A stretch of DNA of 64,000 nt from Henriciella sp. (GTDB lineage: Bacteria; Pseudomonadota; Alphaproteobacteria; Caulobacterales; Hyphomonadaceae): the NCBI RefSeq assembly GCF_029936995.1, contig NZ_JAPYRE010000003.1:186001-250000 (forward strand). Direction: 5' to 3'. Shown piece after piece: positions 27,724-37,283 of the stretch. The position numbers were made by a program, and so were the translations under genes. The stretch's first letter is position 1, and each line of letters opens with the position of its first letter. The notes beneath the pieces are model-generated. The model did not search any database. It saw only the letters and a list, made by a program, of their open reading frames with translations, and was not told where the DNA came from.

Positions 27724-28707
27724 GTGCGTTTCCTTATCGCTCTACTTACACTTACGCCATTCAGTGCTGTCGCATATGCGGCCCAACCTGAAGCAGGCGC
27801 ATTGAATTTCCAACCGGCAGCGACCCGTATCATGGAACGCCTGCATGGCTTTCATACATACCTGATGATCATCATCACGCTGATCACGCTGTTTGTGCTT
27901 GCCCTGATCATCTGGGCCTGTGTGCGCTATAGCCGCCGTTCAAACCCGGTGCCGCGCAAGTTCAGCCATAATACACTGGTTGAGATTGTCTGGACTGTCG
28001 TCCCGGTTCTCATTCTGGTGGCGATTGCCGGGCCGTCCTTCTCGAACCTGTTCTATCAGGAGAACCAGCCCGATCTGGAGGTCATTGCCGAGTCGAGTGA
28101 TGACAATCCGAATACATATCCTGAGGCTGCAGCTGAAGGCTGGATCACCATCAAGGCGCAGGGCAACCAGTGGAACTGGACCTATTCTTATCCCGATGAG
28201 CTTGATGATGGCGGGTATCCGGTCGAGTTTGTATCCAACCCGATCCATCGCCAGCTCTCCGGCGATGAGCAAAGCTACGTTGATGCGACCGGACGCGATG
28301 ATTTCGCTAGCCTGCCCAAGAACCTTGCTGCAGACTTTCCGCTTGTGATTCCAGCCAATCGCTATGTTCGCTATCAGACGGCTGCTTCAGACGTTATCCA
28401 TTCATGGACCGTCCCGGCTTTCGGTGTGAAGACCGACGCTGTGCCCGGGCGCCTCAATGAAGGCTGGTTCCTCGTCGAGGAAGAGGGGACGTATTACGGG
28501 CAGTGTTCCGAGCTTTGCGGCAAGGATCATGCTTTCATGCCGATCGAAGTGCGTGTCGTTAGCCCGGACCAGTACAATAGCTGGATTGAATCCATGAAAG
28601 CTGGTGAATTCGAGGCCGCTTTCGATGGGCTGCCTTCCGCTCAAGCCCAGACCGCTTCAACCGATGTGCCGACGGACGCGGAAACGCGCCTCGCCCAGGC
28701 CCAATAG
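27724..28707 (+). CDS. coxB: Cytochrome c oxidase subunit II
   Basis: Subunit II receives electrons from cytochrome c through the binuclear CuA centre. This 327-residue protein has a signal-like segment, two membrane helices (about 40-62 and 80-105) and a periplasmic cupredoxin domain. The CuA ligands lie in QCSELCGKDHAFM: Cys261, Cys265, His269 and Met272, with an upstream histidine in DVIHSWTVP. The aromatic entry patch is GNQWNWTYSYP. The start is GTG with GGGAG 7 bases before. The C-terminal 30 residues are a polar tail. It is the first gene of the oxidase cluster. Confidence 0.97.
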   Translation: MRFLIALLTLTPFSAVAYAAQPEAGALNFQPAATRIMERLHGFHTYLMIIITLITLFVLALIIWACVRYSRRSNPVPRKFSHNTLVEIVWTVVPVLILVAIAGPSFSNLFYQENQPDLEVIAESSDDNPNTYPEAAAEGWITIKAQGNQWNWTYSYPDELDDGGYPVEFVSNPIHRQLSGDEQSYVDATGRDDFASLPKNLAADFPLVIPANRYVRYQTAASDVIHSWTVPAFGVKTDAVPGRLNEGWFLVEEEGTYYGQCSELCGKDHAFMPIEVRVVSPDQYNSWIESMKAGEFEAAFDGLPSAQAQTASTDVPTDAETRLAQAQ

Positions 28708-28728
28708 TTAGTCAGAGGATTTTCTGTA

Positions 28729-30408
28729 ATGGCTATGGATCAAGTCTCAACCGCCCACGACGATCATGCTCATGATCACAAGCCGGGTTTCTTTGTCCGC
28801 TGGTTCCTGTCGACGAACCACAAGGATATCGGGACGCTCTACCTCGTATTTGCGCTTGTCGCGGGTATCATCGGTTATACCCTTTCGGGCATTATTCGTC
28901 TCGAACTTGCCCAGCCGGGTATCGGTCCTCTGACCGGACTGATGGAATTTTTTGGTTACTCAGGTGACCAGGCCATTGAGCACGCCAAGCACTTCTACAA
29001 TGTCGTGATCACGTATCATGGCCTGATCATGATCTTCTTCATGGTCATGCCCGCGTTGATTGGTGGTTTTGGCAACTGGTTCGTGCCGCTAATGATTGGC
29101 GCGCCGGACATGGCCTTCCCGCGCATGAACAACATTTCGTTCTGGCTCACGGTGGCTGCCTTTATCATGGCCTGCACCTCGATGCTCATTCCGGGCACGG
29201 GTGAGTTCCTCGGCTTTGGTGGTGGCTGGGTGCTCTATCCGCCATTGTCCAGCGCAACGGGGCACCCTGGTCCCTCCATGGATCTCCTGATCCTGTCGCT
29301 GCATACAGCTGGTATTGCGTCCATCCTCGGGGCAATCAACTTCATCGTGACCATCCTGAACATGCGTGCACCTGGCATGACGCTGCACAAGATGCCGCTC
29401 TTTGCCTGGTCGATGCTCGTGACGGCCGTCCTGCTTCTTCTCGCGCTGCCGGTTCTCGCTGGTGCGCTGACGATGCTGCTGACCGACCGGAATTTCGGGT
29501 CGCAGTTCTTTGACCCGTCCGGCGGTGGCGACCCGATCATGTTCCAGCACCTGTTCTGGTTCTTCGGTCATCCCGAAGTCTACATCATGATCCTGCCGGC
29601 CTTCGGTATCATCTCGCACATCGTGTCGACCTTCTCGAAGAAGCCCGTATTCGGCTATCTCGGTATGGCTTATGCGATGGTTTCGATTGGTGCGATCGGC
29701 TTCATCGTGTGGGCGCACCACATGTACACCGTCGGCATGCCTTCTGACATGAAGGCTTACTTCGTCGCTGCGACCATGGTCATTGCGGTCCCGACTGGTA
29801 TCAAGATCTTCTCCTGGATCGCGACCATGTGGGGTGGCTCGATCGACTTCGAAGTTCCCATGGTCTGGGCCATTGGCTTCATCTTCCTGTTCACCGTTGG
29901 CGGTGTGACGGGCGTTGTGCTCGCCAATGCCGGTATCGACCACGTCCTGCATGACACTTACTACGTCGTTGCGCACTTCCACTACGTGCTCTCGCTTGGT
30001 GCCGTCTTCGGCCTGTTTGCCGGCTGGTATTACTGGTTCGAGAAGATGTTCGGCGTGAAGTACAACAAGACGATCGGTTATGCGCACTTCTGGACGATGT
30101 TCGTCGGCTCCAACCTGCTCTTCTTCCCGCAGCACTTCCTCGGGCTGAATGGCATGCCGCGTCGTTATATCGACTATGCGGACGGCTTCTCCACATGGCA
30201 CTTCTGGTCCTCGATGGGTTACGCGGTTACTCTTGTTGCAACGCTGATCTTCTTCGTTGGCCTGATTGAAGCCGCTGTCCGCCGCCGCAAGGCTGTTGCC
30301 AACCCGTGGGGCGAAGGGGCCACCACGCTCGAGTGGACCCTGCCTTCACCGCCGCCGTTCCACCAGTTCAACGAGCTGCCGGAAGTCAAGCCGGAGACCC
30401 ATCACTAG
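28729..30408 (+). CDS. ctaD: Cytochrome c oxidase subunit I (aa3 type)
   Basis: This is the catalytic subunit with haem a and the haem a3-CuB centre that reduces oxygen and pumps protons. The 559-residue protein has 12 membrane helices. Key ligands are visible: the CuB histidine with cross-linked tyrosine in [11 protein letters not shown], the two CuB histidines in [10 protein letters not shown], and the haem ligands in HFHYVLSLG (His416 and His418). The GHP-E-Y pattern and the proton-channel residues mark an A-type, proton-pumping oxidase. The N-terminus is histidine-rich (DDHAHDHK). It follows coxB after 21 bases. Confidence 0.98.
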   Translation: MAMDQVSTAHDDHAHDHKPGFFVRWFLSTNHKDIGTLYLVFALVAGIIGYTLSGIIRLELAQPGIGPLTGLMEFFGYSGDQAIEHAKHFYNVVITYHGLIMIFFMVMPALIGGFGNWFVPLMIGAPDMAFPRMNNISFWLTVAAFIMACTSMLIPGTGEFLGFGGGWVLYPPLSSATGHPGPSMDLLILSLHTAGIASILGAINFIVTILNMRAPGMTLHKMPLFAWSMLVTAVLLLLALPVLAGALTMLLTDRNFGSQFFDPSGGGDPIMFQHLFWFFGHPEVYIMILPAFGIISHIVSTFSKKPVFGYLGMAYAMVSIGAIGFIVWAHHMYTVGMPSDMKAYFVAATMVIAVPTGIKIFSWIATMWGGSIDFEVPMVWAIGFIFLFTVGGVTGVVLANAGIDHVLHDTYYVVAHFHYVLSLGAVFGLFAGWYYWFEKMFGVKYNKTIGYAHFWTMFVGSNLLFFPQHFLGLNGMPRRYIDYADGFSTWHFWSSMGYAVTLVATLIFFVGLIEAAVRRRKAVANPWGEGATTLEWTLPSPPPFHQFNELPEVKPETHH

Positions 30409-30494
30409 GGGCGCTGGACGGGAGATAATTTCGGGGCGGCCCTTTGCGTGAGGAACGCGGAGGGCCGTTTCCGCTCCACAAGCCGGAGACGAAA

Positions 30495-31463
30495 ATGTCG
30501 TCGACTGACACAGTAGACATGATGCAGACCAGACCGCAGCCCGCCACAGCAGGTGACTATGTGCAGCTGATGAAGCCGCGCATCATGATGCTGGTCGTAT
30601 TCACGGCTTTTGCTGGTCTCGTCTCTGCACAGAGTGTTGCCGGTGTTGCGATCAATCCTGTCATGGCAGCGATCGCGACCCTTTCTGTGGCCCTCGGCTC
30701 GGGTGCGGCTGGCGCAATAAACATGTGGTATGATGCTGACATTGATGCGCTCATGAAGCGTACCTCGACACGGCCCATCCCTTCAGGCGCTGTTCCGCGG
30801 GAAGAAGCCCTGGCGATGGGACTGATCATGTCTGGCGTTTCTGTGCTTCTCATGTGGCTGGCATCGAATGTCCTTGCAGCGGGTCTGCTTGCGCTCTCGA
30901 TTGCCTATTATGGCTGGTTCTACACCATGCTTCTCAAGCGCCGCACGCCACAGAATATTGTAATCGGTGGTGCAGCAGGGGCGTTCCCGCCTGTCATCGG
31001 TTGGGCCGCTGTTACCGGCAATGTGCCGCTGGACGCTTGGCTTCTCTTTGCAATTATTTTCTTCTGGACGCCGCCGCATTTCTGGGCGCTGTCGCTTCTC
31101 GCCCACAAGGAATACGAGAAGGCGAATGTTCCGATGTTGCCGGTCACGCATGGTGCAAAAGCGACACGCAACCAGATCCTCGCTTACACGGTGTTGCTGG
31201 CACCGCTTGGTGTGCTGCCGGTCTTCACCGGGCTTGCAGGTCTTGTTTACGGTGTGGCCGCCACAGGACTTGGTGCTGCATTCCTGATGCTGGCTTACCG
31301 GGTCTGGAGAAGTGACGCAGGCGACGCCGGCGCGTCGGGTGCGAGTCTCAAACGGGCCAAAGGGCTTTTTGCGTTCTCAATCCTCTATCTCTTCCTGCTA
31401 TTTGCCGTCCTGATCGTGGAGCACGGCTTTGGTGCCTACCTGCCTGTGCCGGGGCTGGTATGA
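30495..31463 (+). CDS. ctaB: Protoheme IX farnesyltransferase (haem O synthase)
   Basis: This 322-residue membrane enzyme adds a farnesyl group to haem B to form haem O, the precursor of haem A for the oxidase encoded on both sides. The prenyltransferase motif NMWYDADIDALMKRTSTRP is near residue 78 and the second segment LLAHKEYEKANVPMLPV near 202, with about eight helices. The ATG at 30495 is preferred, with CGGAGAC before it; the frame is open 17 codons further up but that stretch is not conserved-looking. The stop overlaps the next start (ATGA). Confidence 0.96.
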   Translation: MSSTDTVDMMQTRPQPATAGDYVQLMKPRIMMLVVFTAFAGLVSAQSVAGVAINPVMAAIATLSVALGSGAAGAINMWYDADIDALMKRTSTRPIPSGAVPREEALAMGLIMSGVSVLLMWLASNVLAAGLLALSIAYYGWFYTMLLKRRTPQNIVIGGAAGAFPPVIGWAAVTGNVPLDAWLLFAIIFFWTPPHFWALSLLAHKEYEKANVPMLPVTHGAKATRNQILAYTVLLAPLGVLPVFTGLAGLVYGVAATGLGAAFLMLAYRVWRSDAGDAGASGASLKRAKGLFAFSILYLFLLFAVLIVEHGFGAYLPVPGLV

Positions 31464-31630
31464 GCGAAGAACGTCCAACACCCTTGTCCGAAGAGGACAC
31501 GACAGCTGCCCGCAAGGCGCAGAAACGCCGGAATGTCTGGCTGGCCCTTGCGCTCGTGGCTTTCGTCGTACTCGTCATACTGACGACGATTATCAAACTG
31601 AGCGGCGGAGCCGTTCCGGAGCGGATGTAA
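31460..31630 (+). CDS. Small single-helix membrane protein of the cytochrome oxidase cluster (56 aa)
   Basis: A 56-residue protein is encoded between ctaB and ctaG, overlapping both by a few bases (ATGA at its start, TAATG at its end). It begins with about 25 polar, basic residues (TTAARKAQKRRNVW), then one hydrophobic helix (LALALVAFVVLVILTTII) and a short tail. A comparable small ORF is usual at this place in alphaproteobacterial oxidase operons (often called CoxF-like); its function is not established. The tight overlaps make translation very likely. Confidence 0.85.
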   Translation: MSEERPTPLSEEDTTAARKAQKRRNVWLALALVAFVVLVILTTIIKLSGGAVPERM

Positions 31631-32178
31631 TGAGCAATACCAGACTGCTGTTGATTTCCATTGTTGCTGCTCTTGGAATGCTCGGGCTCGCCTTTGCGTC
31701 CAAGCCGCTCTACGACACCTTTTGCCGTGTGACCGGCTTTGGCGGAACTACACAGATCGCAAAACAGGCCCCGGAAAACATCACCGACCGCAAGATGACG
31801 GTACGCTTTGATTCGAATGTCATGGACGCGCCTATCATGTTCCGCCCGCTACAGACGTCGATGGACGTGAAGCTCGGCGAGCATGGTCTGGCTTTCTTTG
31901 AGGTTACGAACACATCTGAGCAGGACATCAGCCTGATGGCGTCCTACAATGTGACGCCACACAAGGCCGGGCTTTACTACAACAAACTCGAATGCTTCTG
32001 CTTCGAGGAAAGGGTCATCAAGGCAGGGGCGACAAAGAAACTTCCTGTGGTTTTCTTTATCGATCCAACGCTGGATGATGAAAGCAATATGGATGATGTA
32101 CGCACAATCACCTTGTCGTACACATACTATCAGACTGACAGCTTTGAGGGTGCGGCGAATTCGGCTGCGCTCAATTGA
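31630..32178 (+). CDS. ctaG: Cytochrome c oxidase assembly protein CtaG/Cox11
   Basis: CtaG delivers copper to the CuB site of subunit I. The 182-residue protein has an N-terminal membrane anchor (LLLISIVAALGMLGLAFAS) and the soluble beta-domain with the copper-binding motif LECFCFEE (two cysteines, near residues 119-121), plus PLYDTFCRVTGFGG just after the anchor. The ATG at 31630 overlaps the stop of the small upstream gene, fixing the start. Confidence 0.96.
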   Translation: MSNTRLLLISIVAALGMLGLAFASKPLYDTFCRVTGFGGTTQIAKQAPENITDRKMTVRFDSNVMDAPIMFRPLQTSMDVKLGEHGLAFFEVTNTSEQDISLMASYNVTPHKAGLYYNKLECFCFEERVIKAGATKKLPVVFFIDPTLDDESNMDDVRTITLSYTYYQTDSFEGAANSAALN

Positions 32179-32248
32179 GCTGTTGCGACTCTAACGGGGC
32201 GCAGGCTAAAAGGCGCCGGAAACTGGAACATTCGAGGGACTCAGGGCC

Positions 32249-33124
32249 ATGGCTCATGATGAAGTGAAACACGACTACCACCTTGTGAATCCGTCACCAT
32301 GGCCGCTCATCGGTTCGATGGCGATGGTCGTGATGGCGCTTGGCGGCGTGACCTACATGAAGGGCATGTTCGGCATGGAGGCCGGGACCTGGTGGCTGCT
32401 CGCGCTGGGCTTTGCAGGGATCATCTATGTGATGGTCGGCTGGTGGCGTGAAGTCATCAAGGAAAGCCGAGGTGGCGATCACACACCGGTTGTCCAGATC
32501 GGCCTGCGTTACGGCATGATCCTGTTCATTGCTTCGGAGGTCATGTTCTTCGTCGCCTGGTTCTGGAGCTTCTTCGAGTTCACCATCTTCCAGGGGGCGC
32601 GTGTCGGTGACACTTTCGATGCCAGTAACCCGCTCTACGCCGAAGCTCTTCAGGCTGTGGGTGGCCAGTGGCCGCCACAAGGTGTTGAAGTCTTTGATCC
32701 ATTCCACCTGCCGCTGATGAACACACTGATCCTGCTTCTCTCGGGCACGACGGTGACAGCCGCACACCATGCGCTACAGCACGACAACCGCCGTACAGCC
32801 ATCAGCATGCTGGCGATCACAATCATTCTGGGCGTATGTTTTACTGGCCTCCAGGTGCTCGAGTATGCCCACGCTGGTTTCTCTTATGACGGCACGATCT
32901 ATGGCTCGGCCTTCTTCATGGCGACAGGCTTCCATGGTGCGCACGTCGTGATCGGGACGATTTTCCTGACTGTCTGTCTGGTGCGGATGATGCAGGGCGG
33001 GATGTCAGCCAAGAAGCATCTCGGTTTCGAGTTTGCAGCTTGGTACTGGCACTTCGTTGACGTCGTGTGGCTGTTCCTGTTCGCCTTCGTCTATGTCATC
33101 CCATACCTCGTCATGGGACACTAG
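32249..33124 (+). CDS. ctaE: Cytochrome c oxidase subunit III
   Basis: This 291-residue integral membrane subunit stabilises the oxidase and its proton uptake. Seven helices are predicted by eye. Conserved stretches are RYGMILFIASEVMFFVAWFWSFFE, TLILLLSGTTVTAAHHAL, and the C-terminal GFEFAAWYWHFVDVVWLFLF. The length and N-terminal HDYHLVNPSPWPL are normal for alphaproteobacteria. It follows ctaG by 70 bases, within the same cluster. Confidence 0.97.
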   Translation: MAHDEVKHDYHLVNPSPWPLIGSMAMVVMALGGVTYMKGMFGMEAGTWWLLALGFAGIIYVMVGWWREVIKESRGGDHTPVVQIGLRYGMILFIASEVMFFVAWFWSFFEFTIFQGARVGDTFDASNPLYAEALQAVGGQWPPQGVEVFDPFHLPLMNTLILLLSGTTVTAAHHALQHDNRRTAISMLAITIILGVCFTGLQVLEYAHAGFSYDGTIYGSAFFMATGFHGAHVVIGTIFLTVCLVRMMQGGMSAKKHLGFEFAAWYWHFVDVVWLFLFAFVYVIPYLVMGH

Positions 33125-33130
33125 GCACGG

Positions 33131-33511
33131 GTGGCGCGTGAGGTCTCTCCCATTTCGGTCGGGTTACGCTGTCGTTGCCCGGCCTGCGGGGAGGGGCCAG
33201 TTTTCAGGAGCTGGCTAGGTCTCGCCCCGCAATGCTCTGCTTGCGGTGCTGATTTCTCCAAAGCGGACTCGGGCGATGGGCCGGCCTTTTTCGTTATGTT
33301 CCTGCTGGGCATTATCATGATGCCACCGGTTCTTCTCGTACAGGCCCTGTTCTCACCGCCGTTCTGGGTGCATTCATTCCTCTGGACCCCAGTGATCATC
33401 GTGCTGGCGATGTTGCTGCTGCGCCCGTTCAAAGCCTTGATGTTTGCCCTGCAATGGAAGAACCGGGCCGAAGAGGCGACATGGGCCGGTTCAGAGGGAG
33501 ACGGTAAATGA
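33131..33511 (+). CDS. DUF983 zinc-ribbon membrane protein
   Basis: This 126-residue protein has an N-terminal zinc ribbon formed by two CxxC pairs (RCPACGEGP, about 15-23, and QCSACGADF, about 34-42), then two hydrophobic helices (FFVMFLLGIIMMPPVLLV and the following). DUF983 genes commonly sit between ctaE and surf1 in alphaproteobacteria, so a part in oxidase assembly is likely but unproven. The start is GTG, 6 bases after the ctaE stop. It overlaps the SURF1 start (ATGA). Confidence 0.93.
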   Translation: MAREVSPISVGLRCRCPACGEGPVFRSWLGLAPQCSACGADFSKADSGDGPAFFVMFLLGIIMMPPVLLVQALFSPPFWVHSFLWTPVIIVLAMLLLRPFKALMFALQWKNRAEEATWAGSEGDGK

Positions 33512-34197
33512 CCTTTCGCCCATTGCCCGTGATGACCGTCCTGGCCATCATCAGTCTTGGTATCCTGATCTGGCTCGGTAACTGGCAGTATGGCCGCTAT
33601 GAAGAAAAGCTTGGTCAGGAAAAGACTGTCCCCACCCAGTTCAGAGACGTCGCGGTTGAGATTGACACATCGAATGCCGGCATGGCCCAGCAGGTCTACG
33701 GTATTGTTGATGGTGAGGCGGTCTGGCGGCGTTATGTGCCAGGCCGTATAGATGGACAGGGCCCTATCGTGCTCGTGCTCTGGGACGCCATCTCGGGCAC
33801 ACAGCCAGTTCCGCTCGCGATTGCTGATACGGGCGCTTTTGAACGCCGCTCCAATGTCTTCATGCGACCGGCGAGCGAGCAAGGGTTTGGTGGAACCAAT
33901 CAGCCGTCGGAAAATATCTGGTATCGCTATGACAGCGCCGCGATGCTGGCTAATCTCGGCTATGAGGCACAGCCAGCGCAGGTGGTCGAGCCGGACACGA
34001 TCACGCTGAGGCTCGCCTCCGATCTCACACGCACACGACAGGCCGAGAATCCGTATGCAACAGCTGAGGTGCGTGACCCGTTGCCGCCCCAACGCCATTT
34101 TGGCTACGCGCTTACCTGGTGGGGGCTGGCCATCGCGCTTATCGCGATATACGCCGCTTTCCATCATGCCAGGGGCAGGCTTCGTTTCAGGGGATAA
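33508..34197 (+). CDS. SURF1 family cytochrome oxidase assembly protein
   Basis: SURF1 assists haem A insertion into subunit I. The 229-residue protein has the family layout: an N-terminal helix (PVMTVLAIISLGILIWLGNWQYGRYEEK), a periplasmic domain, and a C-terminal helix (YALTWWGLAIALIAIYAAFHHARGR). The GNWQ-RYEEK pattern after helix one and RHFGYALTWWGLA before the end are the usual landmarks. It is translationally coupled to DUF983 and only 3 bases before thrC. Confidence 0.94.
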   Translation: MTFRPLPVMTVLAIISLGILIWLGNWQYGRYEEKLGQEKTVPTQFRDVAVEIDTSNAGMAQQVYGIVDGEAVWRRYVPGRIDGQGPIVLVLWDAISGTQPVPLAIADTGAFERRSNVFMRPASEQGFGGTNQPSENIWYRYDSAAMLANLGYEAQPAQVVEPDTITLRLASDLTRTRQAENPYATAEVRDPLPPQRHFGYALTWWGLAIALIAIYAAFHHARGRLRFRG

Positions 34198-34200
34198 GTC

Positions 34201-35583
34201 ATGAATTTCATTTCCACACGCGGCCAGGCTGCACCGGTCGGTTTTATCGAGGCCTGCCTCTCGGGGCTTGCCCCTGATGGGGGGCTGTACGTGCCTGAAA
34301 CATGGCCACGGATCGAACCAGCGGGCGTGCATGAGGCTTATGCTGATGTGGCTGCGCGCGTTCTGGGGGCGTTTGCTGGTGACGAGATCCCCCCGGCGAC
34401 ATTGCAGGAGATTTGCAAGCGGGCTTATGCAGGTTTTGCACACCAGTCTGTTGCGCCGCTCGTCCAGACAGGACCGAACGCCTATTTGATGGAGTTGCAT
34501 CACGGGCCGACACTGGCGTTCAAGGATGTCGCGATGCAGCTTATCGCCCAGCTGTTTGACGTGGCTCTCGAAAGCCGCGGAGAGCGGATGAGCGTGACAT
34601 GCGCGACATCGGGCGACACTGGTGGCGCGGCGGCTGCCGCTTTTGCCGGGTCCACCAATGTTGATTTGTTCATTCTCCATCCATTCGAGCGAATTTCGCC
34701 AGTCCAGCGTCTTTTCATGACAACAACGGGCGCTGACAATGTCCATAATCTGGCTATTGATCAGAATTTCGACAGCTGCCAGTCCATCGTCAAACAACTC
34801 TTTGCCGACCGTGAGTTCGTGACGACGTCGGGCCTTTCCGGTGTGAATTCTATCAACTGGGCCCGTATCGCTGCACAGGCGGTCTATTACGCAACGGCCC
34901 AGACGGCGCTGGGGGCTGACAGGGCGCTTCGTTTTATCGTGCCGAGCGGGAATATGGGCGACGCGCTTGCGGGCTATGTTGCTGCGCGCTGTGGCCTGCT
35001 AGCCGGGTTTGAGGCCGTCTGTGCGGTCAATGAAAATGATGCCCTGCGTGTGCTGCTTCAGGACGGATACATGCGTCGCGCAGATGCGGTCTCCACGCCG
35101 AGCCCGGCTATGGATATTTCCGTTCCCAGCAACTTTGAACGGCTGGCCTTCGAAGCATCCGGACGGGACCCCGATATGGTCCGTCAGTTGTATGAGCAGT
35201 TTGCCCAGAGCGGCGATGTTGAATTACCAGAACGGATAAAAGGGCCGCTTGGTTGTATGGGACTATCGGCCCAGACGGTAACGAATACGTCGACGCTTGA
35301 GGAAATGAAGCGGGTATATGCCGAAACGGGCTGGGAGATTTGCCCGCACACAGCTGTTGGTACCGCCGTGGCGCGGCGGCTGGCCAGGGAAGATCAGGTT
35401 TCGGTAGTTCTTGCCACGGCACATCCTGCCAAGTTTCCGGAAACTGTACACGAAGCGATTGGCCAGACACCGGATCTGCCGGAGCGGGCCAAGGCCGTGG
35501 CGGCACGTACGGAAGTCTATGACCATGCTACCGCCGATGTTGCAGCGGTGCGGGATTACATATTGAGCCGCCAGCGTACATAA
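34201..35583 (+). CDS. thrC: Threonine synthase
   Basis: This enzyme converts O-phosphohomoserine to threonine with PLP. The 460-residue protein has the Schiff-base lysine in HGPTLAFKDVAMQ (near residue 111), the phosphate-binding TSGDTGGAAAAAFAG (about 138-152), and the VPSGNMGDALAGYVA loop near 245. The N-terminal FISTRGQAAPVGFIEACLSGLAPDGGLYVPE is typical. It follows SURF1 by 3 bases, so it is cotranscribed with the oxidase genes, an arrangement common in alphaproteobacteria. Confidence 0.97.
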   Translation: MNFISTRGQAAPVGFIEACLSGLAPDGGLYVPETWPRIEPAGVHEAYADVAARVLGAFAGDEIPPATLQEICKRAYAGFAHQSVAPLVQTGPNAYLMELHHGPTLAFKDVAMQLIAQLFDVALESRGERMSVTCATSGDTGGAAAAAFAGSTNVDLFILHPFERISPVQRLFMTTTGADNVHNLAIDQNFDSCQSIVKQLFADREFVTTSGLSGVNSINWARIAAQAVYYATAQTALGADRALRFIVPSGNMGDALAGYVAARCGLLAGFEAVCAVNENDALRVLLQDGYMRRADAVSTPSPAMDISVPSNFERLAFEASGRDPDMVRQLYEQFAQSGDVELPERIKGPLGCMGLSAQTVTNTSTLEEMKRVYAETGWEICPHTAVGTAVARRLAREDQVSVVLATAHPAKFPETVHEAIGQTPDLPERAKAVAARTEVYDHATADVAAVRDYILSRQRT

Positions 35584-35624
35584 CGCTCTCGTCAGACAAG
35601 GTCTTAGCGATTAGTCTCGCCCGA

Positions 35625-36665
35625 ATGCATGGCGAATCCGGGCCGAGAGTCGGCCAATGGTGGTGGAACTCAGACACGCAGCGGCTCAGGATAGAGCCGG
35701 ACGCCGATGCACACCTCGGCGATATTAGTGGCAACTGGTCTCTCAAATCGCTCGGGCTCATGCTGGATGGGTTTAGCCGTAGCCGTCTCGAGAGGGCTCT
35801 GGTCTTGCAGGACGGCGAGTCCGGGAGCATCCAGTGCGCGATAGGTCTTAGCAATGGTATCGCCCTGAGCCTTCTAGGCCAGATTGATGTGAATGGTGTT
35901 GCCTCGGGTGAACTTGTCAGGGGAGATCATGGAATGGTGACAGGCCCGGAAAGCGCCGATACCGGTCTGAATGCTGTTTTCCAGCCAATCATATCGCTTT
36001 CAAGCGGAGGCATTGCGGGGTTCGAAGCACTTGCGCGCTGGGGAGGTGCCCCTCCAGCAGCACACTCAGGCGGTATGGGAGTGGCTGATGATACACTCGC
36101 GCCTGATATGCTGGTGTTAGCAAGCGAGGCGCTCGCAAGCTGGCGTAAAACAGACCGTGGAAAAGATCTCTTTGTGAACGTGAACCTGACAGGGCGTGAT
36201 CTGGCCCGTGAAGGATTAACGGAGCTCGTTGCCGGCCTGGTCGCGCAACACGGCTTCGCGCGGGGGCAGCTCAGGATTGAGCTCACAGAGCAAGCCGCCC
36301 TGCGTGATGCCGAACAGGCGCTACATGTAACAACAGCGATCAAGGAAGCCGGGGCAGGGGTTATCCTCGATGATTTCGGTACAGGGCATTCATCGTTTTC
36401 GTGGCTGGCTGCCTTGCCGGCTGATGGGCTGAAGATTGATCCTGAGCTCACGATGCAGCTCGATTCCGAAAAAGTGAGGATCGTCCTCGAGGCAGTGACG
36501 CTTCTGGCGTCCCGGTTGAAGATGTCAGCTACTGCCGAAGGAATTGAAAGCCTTGATCAGGTAGGCCTGCTGCGCACACTCGGCTTTCACTATGCGCAGG
36601 GGTTTGCGTTTTCGCATCCGGTGTCTGCGGAAGAGGCCGGCATACTTCTGCAATCGGCTGACTAG
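35625..36665 (+). CDS. EAL-domain cyclic di-GMP phosphodiesterase
   Basis: This 346-residue protein has an N-terminal region of about 100 residues (GQWWWNSDTQRLRIEPDADAH onward) that resembles a degenerate PAS-like sensor and a C-terminal EAL domain. All catalytic landmarks are present: FEALAR (EAL 134-136), NVNLTGRDL, RIELTEQAALRD, ILDDFGTGHSS (DDFGTG 249-254), DGLKIDPEL, TAEGIES and YAQGFAFSHP. It should therefore hydrolyse cyclic di-GMP. No GGDEF domain, membrane helix or signal is present, so it is cytosolic. Its end overlaps the convergent yqgE gene by 4 bases. The input signal is unknown. Confidence 0.92.
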   Translation: MHGESGPRVGQWWWNSDTQRLRIEPDADAHLGDISGNWSLKSLGLMLDGFSRSRLERALVLQDGESGSIQCAIGLSNGIALSLLGQIDVNGVASGELVRGDHGMVTGPESADTGLNAVFQPIISLSSGGIAGFEALARWGGAPPAAHSGGMGVADDTLAPDMLVLASEALASWRKTDRGKDLFVNVNLTGRDLAREGLTELVAGLVAQHGFARGQLRIELTEQAALRDAEQALHVTTAIKEAGAGVILDDFGTGHSSFSWLAALPADGLKIDPELTMQLDSEKVRIVLEAVTLLASRLKMSATAEGIESLDQVGLLRTLGFHYAQGFAFSHPVSAEEAGILLQSAD

Positions 36666-37222
36666 GCCGAGCCCCCTCCGGCGTGAAGGCGTGAGGCATC
36701 TATACCAAGCAGTTCAAGCGCGCGGCTCCATTTGCTGTCATGCTCTGATCCGTAGACCAGATCCGGGATGGCCTCACCGATGATCCAGGCATTTTCGGCG
36801 ATCTCATACTCGAGCTGTCCGGCATCCCAGCCGGAATAACCGAGGGCCATTATCGATTCGCGAGGTGGTTCGCCGGAGGCAATCGCAACAAGGATATCGC
36901 GGGTCGCTGTCAGGCAGCAATCGTGCCCGATGTCCATGGTCGCCCCGTCGGAGTGGAAATCACCCGTGTGGACGACGAATCCACGGTCTGTGCCAACAGG
37001 GCCGCCACTGAGAATGGCATTCTCCGGAACCTGGATATCCTGCTCGATTCCCAACTGGGTCAGCAGTTGTGGCAGGGTAAGGTCATCCATTGGCTTATTT
37101 AGGGCGATGCCCATGGCATAGTCAGCTTCATGGGCGCATACGAGCACAAGCGAGCGGGAAAACCGGTTGTCGCCAATCCCCGGCATTGCGATCAGAAGCT
37201 TTCCGGTGAGGTCCGTTAACAT
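36662..37222 (-). CDS. YqgE/AlgH family protein
   Basis: This 186-residue protein belongs to the UPF0301 family: LTGKLLIAMPGIGDNRFSRSLVLVCAH, GIALNKPMDDLTLPQLL, and the GYSGWDAGQLEYEIAENAWI motif. The family has a small alpha/beta fold; no enzymatic activity is established, and in Pseudomonas the homologue influences alginate expression. It converges on the EAL gene and is divergent from the peroxiredoxin gene. Confidence 0.94.
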   Translation of the reverse strand: MLTDLTGKLLIAMPGIGDNRFSRSLVLVCAHEADYAMGIALNKPMDDLTLPQLLTQLGIEQDIQVPENAILSGGPVGTDRGFVVHTGDFHSDGATMDIGHDCCLTATRDILVAIASGEPPRESIMALGYSGWDAGQLEYEIAENAWIIGEAIPDLVYGSEHDSKWSRALELLGIDASRLHAGGGSA

Positions 37223-37283
37223 CGATGGAAACCCTTCCTGTCGAGCGAGGCTGACTCACGCACAAGAGATTATCAAGCTTTCA

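Noticed and set aside
29089-30201. 370-codon minus-strand open frame opposite cytochrome oxidase subunit I
   Set aside because: The translation is rich in His, Arg, Asp and Glu without motifs and is a shadow of the strongly conserved plus-strand gene.
33121-34797. 558-codon minus-strand open frame across DUF983, SURF1 and thrC
   Set aside because: It spans three well-supported plus-strand genes, has no recognisable domain and low-likelihood composition.
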